Source: an archaeon MnTg01
GTDB taxonomy: Archaea > Thermoproteota > Nitrososphaeria > Nitrososphaerales > Nitrosopumilaceae
NCBI GenBank assembly: GCA_008974855.1
Contig: BFAR01000021.1
Location: 1 to 7,676, forward strand
Direction of reading: 5' to 3'
Length of the DNA stretch: 7,676 nt
Shown: positions 1 to 5,512 of the stretch, piece by piece
Layout: every line of letters begins with the position of its first letter
Numbering within the stretch: position 1 is the first letter of the stretch
Program-made: the position numbers and the translations under genes
Notes under the pieces: generated by a model
Databases searched by the model: none
Told to the model about the DNA's origin: nothing
What the model saw: only the letters and a program-made list of their open reading frames with translations

Positions 1-1
1 C

Positions 2-253
2 AAAAAAAGAAAATATTCTACTAAAAAAATTGCAGAAAATTTGGGAAGTGAGATATTAGGAATAGTAGCATATGATTCAATGAAAAAATTTGGGAAAACT
101 AAATCACACCAAATAGATACAACTTCTAAAACTGTAGCAATAGTTTCAAATACAGTAATCAATGTGATTGAAGGTAAATTTTATAATGATGTTGTCGATT
201 GGTTGAGTTTAATTTCTGAAAAAAATGATTTAAAAAAATTCTTTTCCTACTAA
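2..253 (+). CDS. C-terminal fragment of an unrecognised protein
   Basis: The reading frame is open from the left edge to a TAA at 251-253, so these 83 residues are the end of a gene that starts outside the window. A TTG at 41 could be read as a start, but the in-frame codons before it are open and encode a similar Lys-rich stretch, so a longer protein is more likely. The visible part has a Lys-rich beginning (KKRKYSTKKIAENLG), a hydrophobic middle (TVAIVSNTVINVIEG, roughly residues 50-65 of the fragment) and an aromatic end (KKFFSY). I recognise no family motif and assign no function. Its stop lies directly beside the TATA-like box of the next gene, which leaves only 32 bases between the two coding regions. 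Confidence 0.6.
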   Translation, partial: KKRKYSTKKIAENLGSEILGIVAYDSMKKFGKTKSHQIDTTSKTVAIVSNTVINVIEGKFYNDVVDWLSLISEKNDLKKFFSY

Positions 254-260
254 TTAAATA
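254..260 (+). promoter_or_regulatory. TATA-like box of tgtA
   Basis: The sequence TTAAATA is centred 29 bases before the TTG start at 286. This is the spacing expected if transcription begins at or next to the start codon (leaderless mRNA). The box abuts the stop codon of the preceding gene. Inferred from position and sequence only. Confidence 0.5.
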
Positions 261-285
261 ACACATCAAATAGTTGTAATGTAAA

Positions 286-1794
286 TTGTTTGAAATAATA
301 AAAGCCGATTTAGCTGGAAGAATTGGAATCTTACATACAAATCATGGTAAGATTGAAACTCCTGCATTTGTTCCAGTAATTCATCCAGTGAAACAAACTA
401 TCCCAACAAAAAAAATTGGTAAATTAGGTTTTGATTTAGTTATCACCAATGCATACATTACACTAAAGCATTATGGAGCAGACGCTGCAAAACACGGTAT
501 CCATAAAATTATTGATTTTGATGGAGCTGTAATGACTGATTCGGGTGGATATCAAGTTTTAGAATATGGTGATGTCGATGTTTCTCCTAATGAGATGTGG
601 GAATATGAAAACAAGATTGGTTCTGATATTGCAATTCCTCTTGATAAACCAACAGGTTATGGTCTTTCAAAAAAGAAAGCAAATTCATTTGTTGAGCATA
701 CCTTGAAAATATCTAAACAAGTTCTAAAAAAACAAAATAATCCAGGTACAATTTGGGTGGGTCCGATTCAAGGTGGAGAACATATGGATTTGGTAAGAAA
801 ATCCACAAAGGCGCTTGTAAATTATGGATTCAAAATGCTAGCCTTAGGAAGTCCAGTTGAATTTATGGAATCATATGAATACAAATTACTTGCAAACATG
901 ATAGTTTCAGCAAAAAAACAAATTCCCCCATCAATTCCGTTACATCTTTTTGGAGCTGGACATCCTCTTACTATTTCACTTGCAGTAGCGTTAGGTTGTG
1001 ACACATTTGATTCTGCATCTTACATGTTATACGCAAAACATGAAAGGTATATGGCAGAAGATCGTACACTACATTTATCAAAAATTCAGAGCTTTTCATG
1101 TATGTGTGAGGTTTGCTCAAAATACAAGCCTAGTGAATTACTTGCATTAAATGCTGATGAAAAAACAAACGAAATTGCCTTGCACAATCTATTTGCAATA
1201 AAGTCTGAGGTAGATCGAGTCAAAAATGCAATACATGAAGGAAGATTATGGGAATATGTTATGAAAAAAGCACGTTCTCATCCCAAACTCTTTGAGGCAA
1301 GAGATGTTTTCACAGAAAATTCCAATTATTTTGTAAATACCACTCCAAAATTCAAGGATTCTGCAATATTCCTTTTTTCTAAAATCGATCAATTCAGGCC
1401 GGAGATCATATCTTATCATAATATGGTTAGAAGATTTAGAACCAAGAAGAAAATTCTCGTAATAATTGGCGATTCCTCAAGGAAACCCTTCTACTTATCT
1501 AGCGAGTATTCATTAATAAAAAAGAAATTTTCCAAGCCTGATTCAATCCAATTTTGTCAATACAGTCCCTTTCTTGGATTAATCCCCTTGGAGATTTCAG
1601 ATATTTTTCCTGCTTCACATAATGTAGTTTCCAGATTAGATTTTCATCCTAGTGATTTTCCAATTTTTGCAAAAACTTGGGAAATCTTCTTTGAGAAAAA
1701 TCATTTTACAGAAATCTATTATGATAAGAAAGATGAATTTTTAAAATTCTTTTTGAAAACGATACAAAAACACACTAGAAAAAAGTCACTTTAA
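286..1794 (+). CDS. tgtA: Archaeosine tRNA-guanine transglycosylase (ArcTGT)
   Basis: This enzyme exchanges guanine-15 in the D-loop of archaeal tRNAs for preQ0, the first tRNA-bound step of archaeosine synthesis. The N-terminal catalytic barrel (about residues 1-345) carries MTDSGGYQ with Asp85 and FDSASYMLYA with Asp242, matching the two active-site Asp residues of the family. Zinc ligands are visible as Cys272, Cys274, Cys277 (CMCEVC) and His300. Residues 350-502 form a C-terminal region with SPFLGLIPLEISDIFPASHN (427-446), which resembles the domain shared by ArcTGT and archaeosine synthase ArcS. I see no C-terminal PUA domain, and at 502 aa the protein is shorter than euryarchaeal ArcTGTs of about 580 aa. 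The TTG start is the only usable one, because an in-frame TAA at 277-279 is followed by just two codons. The gene is convergent with the ferredoxin gene. Confidence 0.95.
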   Translation: MFEIIKADLAGRIGILHTNHGKIETPAFVPVIHPVKQTIPTKKIGKLGFDLVITNAYITLKHYGADAAKHGIHKIIDFDGAVMTDSGGYQVLEYGDVDVSPNEMWEYENKIGSDIAIPLDKPTGYGLSKKKANSFVEHTLKISKQVLKKQNNPGTIWVGPIQGGEHMDLVRKSTKALVNYGFKMLALGSPVEFMESYEYKLLANMIVSAKKQIPPSIPLHLFGAGHPLTISLAVALGCDTFDSASYMLYAKHERYMAEDRTLHLSKIQSFSCMCEVCSKYKPSELLALNADEKTNEIALHNLFAIKSEVDRVKNAIHEGRLWEYVMKKARSHPKLFEARDVFTENSNYFVNTTPKFKDSAIFLFSKIDQFRPEIISYHNMVRRFRTKKKILVIIGDSSRKPFYLSSEYSLIKKKFSKPDSIQFCQYSPFLGLIPLEISDIFPASHNVVSRLDFHPSDFPIFAKTWEIFFEKNHFTEIYYDKKDEFLKFFLKTIQKHTRKKSL

Positions 1795-1795
1795 T

Positions 1796-1814
1796 AATAA
1801 AAATAAAGAAAAAA
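1796..1814 (-). terminator. Oligo-T terminator after the ferredoxin gene
   Basis: On the minus strand the sequence just past the ferredoxin stop reads CTTTTTTCTTTATTTTTATT, containing a T6 run (1809-1814) and a T5 run (1799-1803). Archaeal RNA polymerase commonly terminates at such U-tracts. It fills the 39-base gap between the convergent tgtA and ferredoxin genes. Confidence 0.5.
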
Positions 1815-1833
1815 GAGTGCGAAAAGATACCGA

Positions 1834-2133
1834 CTATACGGCGTCTTCTGCCCAACCTTTAACGAATACTCCGTTTTTGTGAAGAGGTACAGGTTGTCCT
1901 GCAGTGTAGTTCATTGGTCTCATCCAAAAAATTGATTTTGTTGGACAAACTCCAATGCATGCACCATCAGAAATGCATCTTTCTGGATAAAAGACAAATG
2001 CTTTTCCTCTCTTCCAACCTTCAACAGGTTTTACACGAAGTACGTCTGGGCCAAGAGTTGTACAGATTTCAACACAAAGTGCGCATCCAATACATCTCTG
2101 TTCATCTACGTCTGGAAGTATTGCTATTGGCAT
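1834..2133 (-). CDS. Two-cluster (7Fe/8Fe-type) ferredoxin
   Basis: A 99-residue soluble ferredoxin, a low-potential one-electron carrier of the cytoplasm. The first motif is complete: Cys14-x2-Cys17-x2-Cys20-x3-Cys24. It lacks the usual Pro after the last Cys (C24-T). The second motif reads CISDGACIGVCP: Cys53, Cys59 and Cys63-Pro are present, but the position of the second cysteine is Asp56. By the usual ligand pattern, cluster I is bound by C14, C17, C20 and C63. Cluster II would have only C53, C59 and C24 plus Asp56, so it is probably [3Fe-4S] or an Asp-ligated [4Fe-4S]. The spacer between motifs is 28 residues and there is a 35-residue tail without further cysteines. The ATG start at 2133 has a TATA box about 33 bases before it, so the leader is very short. 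The redox partner is unknown; the gene has no obvious operon mates. Confidence 0.9.
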   Translation of the reverse strand: MPIAILPDVDEQRCIGCALCVEICTTLGPDVLRVKPVEGWKRGKAFVFYPERCISDGACIGVCPTKSIFWMRPMNYTAGQPVPLHKNGVFVKGWAEDAV

Positions 2134-2162
2134 TTATTTCAATTAAAGTACTACTCTGTTGC

Positions 2163-2170
2163 TATTTAAA
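2163..2170 (-). promoter_or_regulatory. TATA box of the ferredoxin gene
   Basis: Read on the minus strand this is TTTAAATA, a near-consensus archaeal TATA box, centred about 33 bases before the ATG at 2133. It predicts a leader of only a few bases. Confidence 0.55.
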
Positions 2171-2254
2171 CGATGATTAAAATCTATAACAGAGTTATAG
2201 GAAAATCTGATCGATTAAAAATTAATTAAAATATTACGTCGTTATGAAATGAAT

Positions 2255-2262
2255 CTTAATTA
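2255..2262 (+). promoter_or_regulatory. Weak TATA-like box before the broken small gene
   Basis: The sequence CTTAATTA is centred about 26 bases before the GTG at 2285, the same spacing seen for the other genes here. It supports 2285 as the ancestral start of the frameshifted gene. It also suggests the copy may still be transcribed. Evidence is positional only. Confidence 0.35.
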
Positions 2263-2284
2263 GTTAAAGCTAAATGGAAAAATC

Positions 2285-2496
2285 GTGGTAAGAACTTTTC
2301 ATCAATGGTGGGAATCTTTACCTTCTGACTTTAGGAAATATATCATCAAAATGGCAAAATTGTCCCTCAACTAAATCGTATTAATTACATATGGGTTACA
2401 AATATGATAAATGATTCATCAGAAGAAATGAATCCAACTATAGAAGAATTGCTAGAATGGATAAAAACCGGACAGGTAGAAGCAAAACGTAAGTAA
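2285..2496 (+). pseudogene. Frameshifted paralogue of the adjacent 70-aa protein
   Basis: Two overlapping frames together match the intact small protein encoded at 2569-2781. Frame one starts at GTG 2285 with MVRTFHQWWESLPSDF, aligning to MGRSYDDW of the intact copy, and hits a TAA at 2372-2374. The second frame, one base back, carries LNRINYIWVTNM, then MNPTIEELLEW and TGQVEAKRK, ending at TAA 2494-2496. It aligns with LNQINWIWVKNL, LNPSAAELLDW and SGQIDAMRK, about 20 of 40 residues identical by eye. The frame change falls near the AAAA at 2348-2351 and corresponds to one lost base, with a one-codon alignment gap. The second frame is closed upstream by a TAG at 2332-2334, so neither frame encodes the whole protein. 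It is most likely a decayed duplicate; an assembly indel in the A-run is the main alternative. Function unknown. Confidence 0.75.
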
Positions 2497-2535
2497 AAAA
2501 GTAATTTCAAAATATTTTTCAATAATATAATTTAG

Positions 2536-2568
2536 AAAAAAACAAAAAAGAATACGTGAAATTCACGT
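2536..2568 (-). terminator. Hairpin plus U-tract terminator of the 70-aa gene
   Basis: Directly after the minus-strand stop codon, 2554-2568 is an inverted repeat with perfect 7-base arms (ACGTGAA / TTCACGT) around one base. It is followed on the minus strand by T6 (2544-2549) and T7 (2536-2542) runs. This has the layout of an intrinsic terminator. It also separates the two convergent paralogues. Confidence 0.6.
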
Positions 2569-2781
2569 TTATTTTCTCATTGCGTCGATTTGGCCTGAGG
2601 TTACCCAATCTAATAGCTCTGCAGCACTTGGATTGAGTTCAGCTTTTTTATCCATAAGATTTTTGACCCAAATCCAATTAATTTGATTCAGAAGTGGCTT
2701 GTTTGCTTCGTCACCAGCACGAACCTTTGCCACAATAGCTTGGTCCTGAGTTTTTAGCCAATCGTCATAACTTCTACCCAT
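2569..2781 (-). CDS. Small conserved-looking protein, 70 aa, unknown function
   Basis: A complete small gene with ATG start, a TATA-like box 24-31 bases upstream and a hairpin terminator at its end. The protein has no signal peptide, membrane segment or cysteine. It looks helical and charged, with a Trp-rich middle (INWIWVKN, residues 34-41) and a C-terminal ELLDWVTSGQIDAMRK. I do not recognise the family. That it is a real gene is supported by the broken paralogue at 2285-2496, which keeps the same N-terminal start, the central IN-aromatic-IWV-x-N block and the LNP...ELL-acidic-W...GQ...A-x-RK ending. Conservation of Trp, Asn-Pro and Gly-Gln positions between the copies points to a folded domain rather than a chance frame. 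The gene is divergent from the ribonuclease gene, with 113 bases between start codons. Confidence 0.75.
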   Translation of the reverse strand: MGRSYDDWLKTQDQAIVAKVRAGDEANKPLLNQINWIWVKNLMDKKAELNPSAAELLDWVTSGQIDAMRK

Positions 2782-2804
2782 GTGGATCGGATCTTGGTGA
2801 GGAC

Positions 2805-2812
2805 TAATTAAA
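2805..2812 (-). promoter_or_regulatory. TATA-like box of the 70-aa gene
   Basis: Minus-strand TTTAATTA, centred about 27 bases before the ATG at 2781, fits a leaderless transcript. It lies within the 113-base divergent region shared with the ribonuclease gene. Confidence 0.5.
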
Positions 2813-2863
2813 GCTTTTGAAGATTATCTCATAAAAGGAATAATAATCTAAAATGTAACAAGG

Positions 2864-2870
2864 TTTTAAG
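2864..2870 (+). promoter_or_regulatory. TATA-like box of the aCPSF2-type gene
   Basis: The sequence TTTTAAG is centred 28 bases before the TTG at 2895, the spacing for transcription starting at the start codon. It supports the TTG as the true start. Confidence 0.45.
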
Positions 2871-2894
2871 GTAGATCCAAAAGCAGTTGATTTC

Positions 2895-4160
2895 TTGAAT
2901 GTAAAAATTCTTGGAGCAGCTAAAGAAGTTGGTAGATCGGGCTTTCTTGTAAATTGTGATGGAGCAAATTTCCTTTTAGATTATGGAGTAATGTTTGGAA
3001 GGCGAGGTTCACCCCCACAATATCCCCAGCATGTAAAACCAAAAGATGTTGATGGAATAATTATCACTCACGCACACTTGGATCATTCAGGTTATGTTCC
3101 ATCAATGTTTGTAAGTGGACATACTAGAGTGTATGCTACACCACCTACTCTAGAGTTAACCCGATTATTAATTGAAGATATGTTAAAGATTGAAAAAAAT
3201 TATCATCCTTTTGATATTCCTGAGCTCTACAATATGGTGCGTAATTCAAAGGAGATAGGTTATCGTGAGAAGGTTCAGAAGGGAAATGCATCGTTTGAGC
3301 TTCGTTGCTCAGGACATGTTTTAGGTGGAGGCACAGTTTTAGTCGAATCAGACAAAAAACGTCTATTCTATACTGGAGATATTAATCCAAGGGGTTCACG
3401 GATGCTTCCCAAAGCAGATTTAGATATTGGTGAAATAGATTTGTTAATCACAGAGAGTACCTATTCCCAGACTGAACAAAAACCAAGAATAGAATCAGAA
3501 GAAGGCTTGGTTGATTTTGCAAATGAGGTAATGGATAAAAAAGGAGTTTTATTTGTTCCAGCATTTTCTGTGGAACGATCTCAAGAAATTGCATGTGTTT
3601 TTAGAAGTGCTAATTTCAAACATAGGATCATCATGGATGGAATGGCACTAAAGGTCAATGAAATAATGTTTCGTCATCCAGAATATCTCAGAGATCCGAA
3701 AGTTTTTGCCGAGGCAATTAACCATTCAGTTGCAATAAAAAATGAACGTGAAAGAAAAAATGCTTTAACTGAACCATGTGTGGTAATTTCACCTGCAGGG
3801 ATGTTAGTCGGTGGTAATGCAGTTTTTTACTTACAGCATTTAGCATTTGATAACAAAAATGGTATTGCGTTAGTTTCATATCAAGGTGAAGGAACACCCG
3901 GAAAAAAGCTTCTTGATACTGGAAAGGTATCTTCACGTGGACATGACCTAAAAGTAGCAGCAGAAGTAAGACAATTTCAGTTTTCAGGGCATGCAGATAG
4001 AAATGATCTTTTTGATTTCATTAAGAATGTGAAAGGAAGTCCTAAAGTGTTAACTGTTCATGGAGATGACGAATCTTGTACAAAGTTTGCTGAAGAAATT
4101 CATGAAAAGTTTGGATTAGAAGCTCATTCACCCAAAGTAGATGAAACAATTTCTGTATAA
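2895..4160 (+). CDS. aCPSF2-type beta-CASP metallo-beta-lactamase ribonuclease
   Basis: A zinc-dependent RNase of the CPSF-73/RNase J superfamily, expected to act in archaeal mRNA processing or decay in the cytoplasm. Visible motifs: HAHLDHSG (His59, His61, Asp63, His64), His141 in HVLGGG, Asp162 in TGDIN, motif A Glu187 in TESTY, motif B His366 in FSGHADR and motif C His389 in VHGDD. All expected metal and catalytic positions are present, so it should be active. At 421 aa there are no N-terminal KH domains, which separates it from aCPSF1 (about 640 aa). The N-terminal KILGAAKEVGRSGFLV fits aCPSF2. aRNase J is a less likely alternative, as that group is mainly euryarchaeal. The start is TTG: the frame is open back to a TAA at 2856-2858 and has no ATG or GTG. 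It is followed by the glycosylase gene after a single base. Confidence 0.9.
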   Translation: MNVKILGAAKEVGRSGFLVNCDGANFLLDYGVMFGRRGSPPQYPQHVKPKDVDGIIITHAHLDHSGYVPSMFVSGHTRVYATPPTLELTRLLIEDMLKIEKNYHPFDIPELYNMVRNSKEIGYREKVQKGNASFELRCSGHVLGGGTVLVESDKKRLFYTGDINPRGSRMLPKADLDIGEIDLLITESTYSQTEQKPRIESEEGLVDFANEVMDKKGVLFVPAFSVERSQEIACVFRSANFKHRIIMDGMALKVNEIMFRHPEYLRDPKVFAEAINHSVAIKNERERKNALTEPCVVISPAGMLVGGNAVFYLQHLAFDNKNGIALVSYQGEGTPGKKLLDTGKVSSRGHDLKVAAEVRQFQFSGHADRNDLFDFIKNVKGSPKVLTVHGDDESCTKFAEEIHEKFGLEAHSPKVDETISV

Positions 4161-4161
4161 G

Positions 4162-5007
4162 ATGAATAAATTTTCTAAAATTAACCTAGATTACAGCATA
4201 AATAGTGGTCAAGTTTTCTTATGGGAAAAATATGGTAATATTTGGTATGGAATAAATGGTTCTGATGTAGTATCAATAACAGATTCTTCTAATCAATTAA
4301 GAACATTTTCAAAAAAGTCCATGGATATATTTAGGAATGGAGATAATTCTAGAGAAATTTTTCAAAGTATCACTCGTGATAAAGTGGTTAAATCTGCGGT
4401 AAAACGCTTTAATGGATTAAGATTATTGAGACAGGATCCATTTCAATGCTATATCTCATTTATCACTTCGTCTAATTCCAATATTCAAAAAATTAGACTG
4501 GTATTACGAAATCTGTGTAAAAAATTTGGAACAAAAATAAGATATGAAGAAAGAGATTTTTTCTTATTTCCTGAACCTAATATTCTTGCAAAAGCGCAAG
4601 AGAGTGACTTGTTAAAATGTGGTTTAGGTTATCGTACAAAGGCAGTAAAAGAAGCTGCATCTGCGGTGATTTCAGGAAGGATTGACTTTGATTACTTGAA
4701 AAAAACTAATTATCAATCAACAAAAGAATCTCTCTTGAAAATTTTTGGTGTTGGAAATAAAATAGCAGATTGTATAATGTTATTTTCACTTGAAAAACTT
4801 GAAGCATTTCCTTTGGATAGATGGATGATACGAGTTTTGCAGAAATACTATTCAGATAAATTTCCAATGGCAAACAAAACTATTACAGAAAAAACATACC
4901 AAAGTCTTCACAATGAAATTGTAGATCATTTTGGTCCTTATGCAGGATATTCACAACAATTTCTTTTCAAGATGGAACGTGATCTTAATGAAAAAAAATG
5001 GCTGTAA
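4162..5007 (+). CDS. ogg: OGG1-type 8-oxoguanine DNA glycosylase/AP lyase
   Basis: A base-excision repair enzyme that removes 8-oxoguanine opposite cytosine and nicks the abasic site. Numbering from ATG 4162 (281 aa), the N-terminal INSGQVFLWEK resembles the OGG1 start of the first domain. FITSSNSNIQKI (about 101-112) matches the OGG1 SSNNNI segment. The helix-hairpin-helix GVGNKIADC holds the catalytic Lys200, and Asp219 in FPLDRW is the conserved acidic residue. Near the end, YAGYSQQFLF keeps the Gln and Phe that contact 8-oxoguanine in human OGG1. ATG 4162 follows the ribonuclease stop by one base. An in-frame ATG at 4141 would add seven residues and overlap that gene by 20 bases; I prefer 4162. 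The gene probably shares a transcript with the ribonuclease gene. The full-length two-domain form resembles eukaryotic OGG1 more than the short archaeal AGOG. Confidence 0.9.
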   Translation: MNKFSKINLDYSINSGQVFLWEKYGNIWYGINGSDVVSITDSSNQLRTFSKKSMDIFRNGDNSREIFQSITRDKVVKSAVKRFNGLRLLRQDPFQCYISFITSSNSNIQKIRLVLRNLCKKFGTKIRYEERDFFLFPEPNILAKAQESDLLKCGLGYRTKAVKEAASAVISGRIDFDYLKKTNYQSTKESLLKIFGVGNKIADCIMLFSLEKLEAFPLDRWMIRVLQKYYSDKFPMANKTITEKTYQSLHNEIVDHFGPYAGYSQQFLFKMERDLNEKKWL

Positions 5008-5010
5008 ACC

Positions 5011-5018
5011 CTTAATAT
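5011..5018 (+). promoter_or_regulatory. TATA-like box of tRNA-Arg
   Basis: The sequence CTTAATAT, just past the glycosylase stop codon, is centred about 26 bases before the first base of the tRNA. This is the expected distance for transcription starting near the mature 5' end. Confidence 0.4.
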
Positions 5019-5040
5019 GGCAAATAATTTCAAAATTCTT

Positions 5041-5118
5041 GGGCCCGTAGCTCAGCTTGGACAGAGTGTTGGACTTCTAATCCAATGGTCAAGGGATCGA
5101 AGCCCTTCGGGCCCGCCA
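5041..5118 (+). tRNA. tRNA-Arg (anticodon UCU)
   Basis: A complete cloverleaf. The acceptor GGGCCCG pairs perfectly with CGGGCCC (5108-5114), followed by discriminator G and an encoded CCA (5116-5118). The D-stem GCTC pairs with GAGT with one G-U. The anticodon stem TTGGA/TCCAA encloses loop CTTCTAA, placing TCT at 5076-5078, which reads AGA/AGG arginine codons. The variable region is 5 bases. The T-stem AAGGG/CCCTT encloses ATCGAAG. G15 (5055) and C48 (5090) can form the Levitt pair, and G15 is the position that TgtA, encoded in the same window, modifies. Position 54 is A rather than the usual T. No intron is seen. Confidence 0.97.
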
Positions 5119-5130
5119 CTTACTCACAAA

Positions 5131-5141
5131 TTATTTATTTT
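5131..5141 (+). promoter_or_regulatory. T-rich element: TATA box of next gene, possible tRNA terminator
   Basis: The sequence TTATTTATTTT lies 13 bases past the tRNA CCA end and is centred about 26 bases before the ATG at 5162. It can serve as the TATA element of the downstream gene. The T-rich coding strand could also end the tRNA transcript. Both roles are inferred. Confidence 0.4.
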
Positions 5142-5161
5142 CATACCTTAGTGAAGTTAAC

Positions 5162-5512
5162 ATGAAAGATATTGAATTAAAATTAGAAGATACAAAGATT
5201 TTGCCACATTCTGAAATTAAAGGTTACATTACAGTAAATTATTCTGGTAGATATGATGGAGTAGTAATTAATACTCAGATATTTGGATCAAATGAACTTG
5301 TAGTTTATAGATCATATAATGGAAAAAAAATTTCTCAAAATGTTTCTCGTCTTTTCATAAGTAAAGATAACATGCCAGATAACAAAGCAGAATTTACAGT
5401 ATCAATAGAATTTGAACCAAAAGAAATACATGAAGTAAAATTTCGAGTTTCTATTATAGAACAGCATAAAGAAATTGAAAGTGTTGTACTATTTGCAAAG
5501 TATTCGGTTTAG
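5162..5512 (+). CDS. Beta-rich protein, 116 aa, possibly arrestin-like fold
   Basis: I do not recognise a named family with confidence. The protein has no signal peptide, membrane helix or cysteine. It shows alternating short hydrophobic strands throughout: IELKLED, IKGYITVNY, GVVINTQIF, ELVVYRSY, AEFTVSIEF, EVKFRVSIIE, VVLFAKYSV. The opening pattern, a strand, then LPHSEIKGYITVNY, then VVINTQIFGS, resembles the start of arrestin/Vps26-type beta-sandwiches (strand, turn with 'G-x-V', strand ending in a Gly). This is a pattern impression only. A protein-binding or scaffold role would be a guess. The ATG start has a TATA-like element about 26 bases upstream, implying a leaderless single-gene transcript. 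The stop codon interlocks with that of the convergent cupredoxin gene. Confidence 0.8.
   Translation: MKDIELKLEDTKILPHSEIKGYITVNYSGRYDGVVINTQIFGSNELVVYRSYNGKKISQNVSRLFISKDNMPDNKAEFTVSIEFEPKEIHEVKFRVSIIEQHKEIESVVLFAKYSV

Noticed and set aside
41..253. A complete 70-aa gene starting at TTG 41
   Set aside because: The frame is open to the left edge of the window, so it is more safely read as the end of a longer gene.
822..1004. A 60-codon open frame antisense to tgtA
   Set aside because: It lies wholly inside the strongly supported tgtA catalytic domain, has no promoter-like element and no recognisable protein pattern.
1914..2180. An 88-codon open frame opposite the ferredoxin gene
   Set aside because: It is antisense to the conserved cysteine motifs of the ferredoxin, and its leucine/glutamine-rich product looks like a reverse-strand shadow.
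2345..2356. Programmed -1 frameshift joining the two halves of the broken small gene
   Set aside because: The site has only a short A4 run, not a canonical X-XXY-YYZ heptamer, and no clear stimulatory structure follows. The alignment also needs a one-codon gap. Decay or a sequencing indel is simpler.
3718..3936. A 72-codon open frame antisense to the ribonuclease gene
   Set aside because: It sits inside the aCPSF2-type coding region, whose motifs are intact on both sides; no independent support.
4141..4161. Earlier ATG at 4141 as start of the glycosylase
   Set aside because: It would overlap the ribonuclease gene by 20 bases and add seven residues with no family match; ATG 4162 follows the stop directly. 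It cannot be fully excluded.
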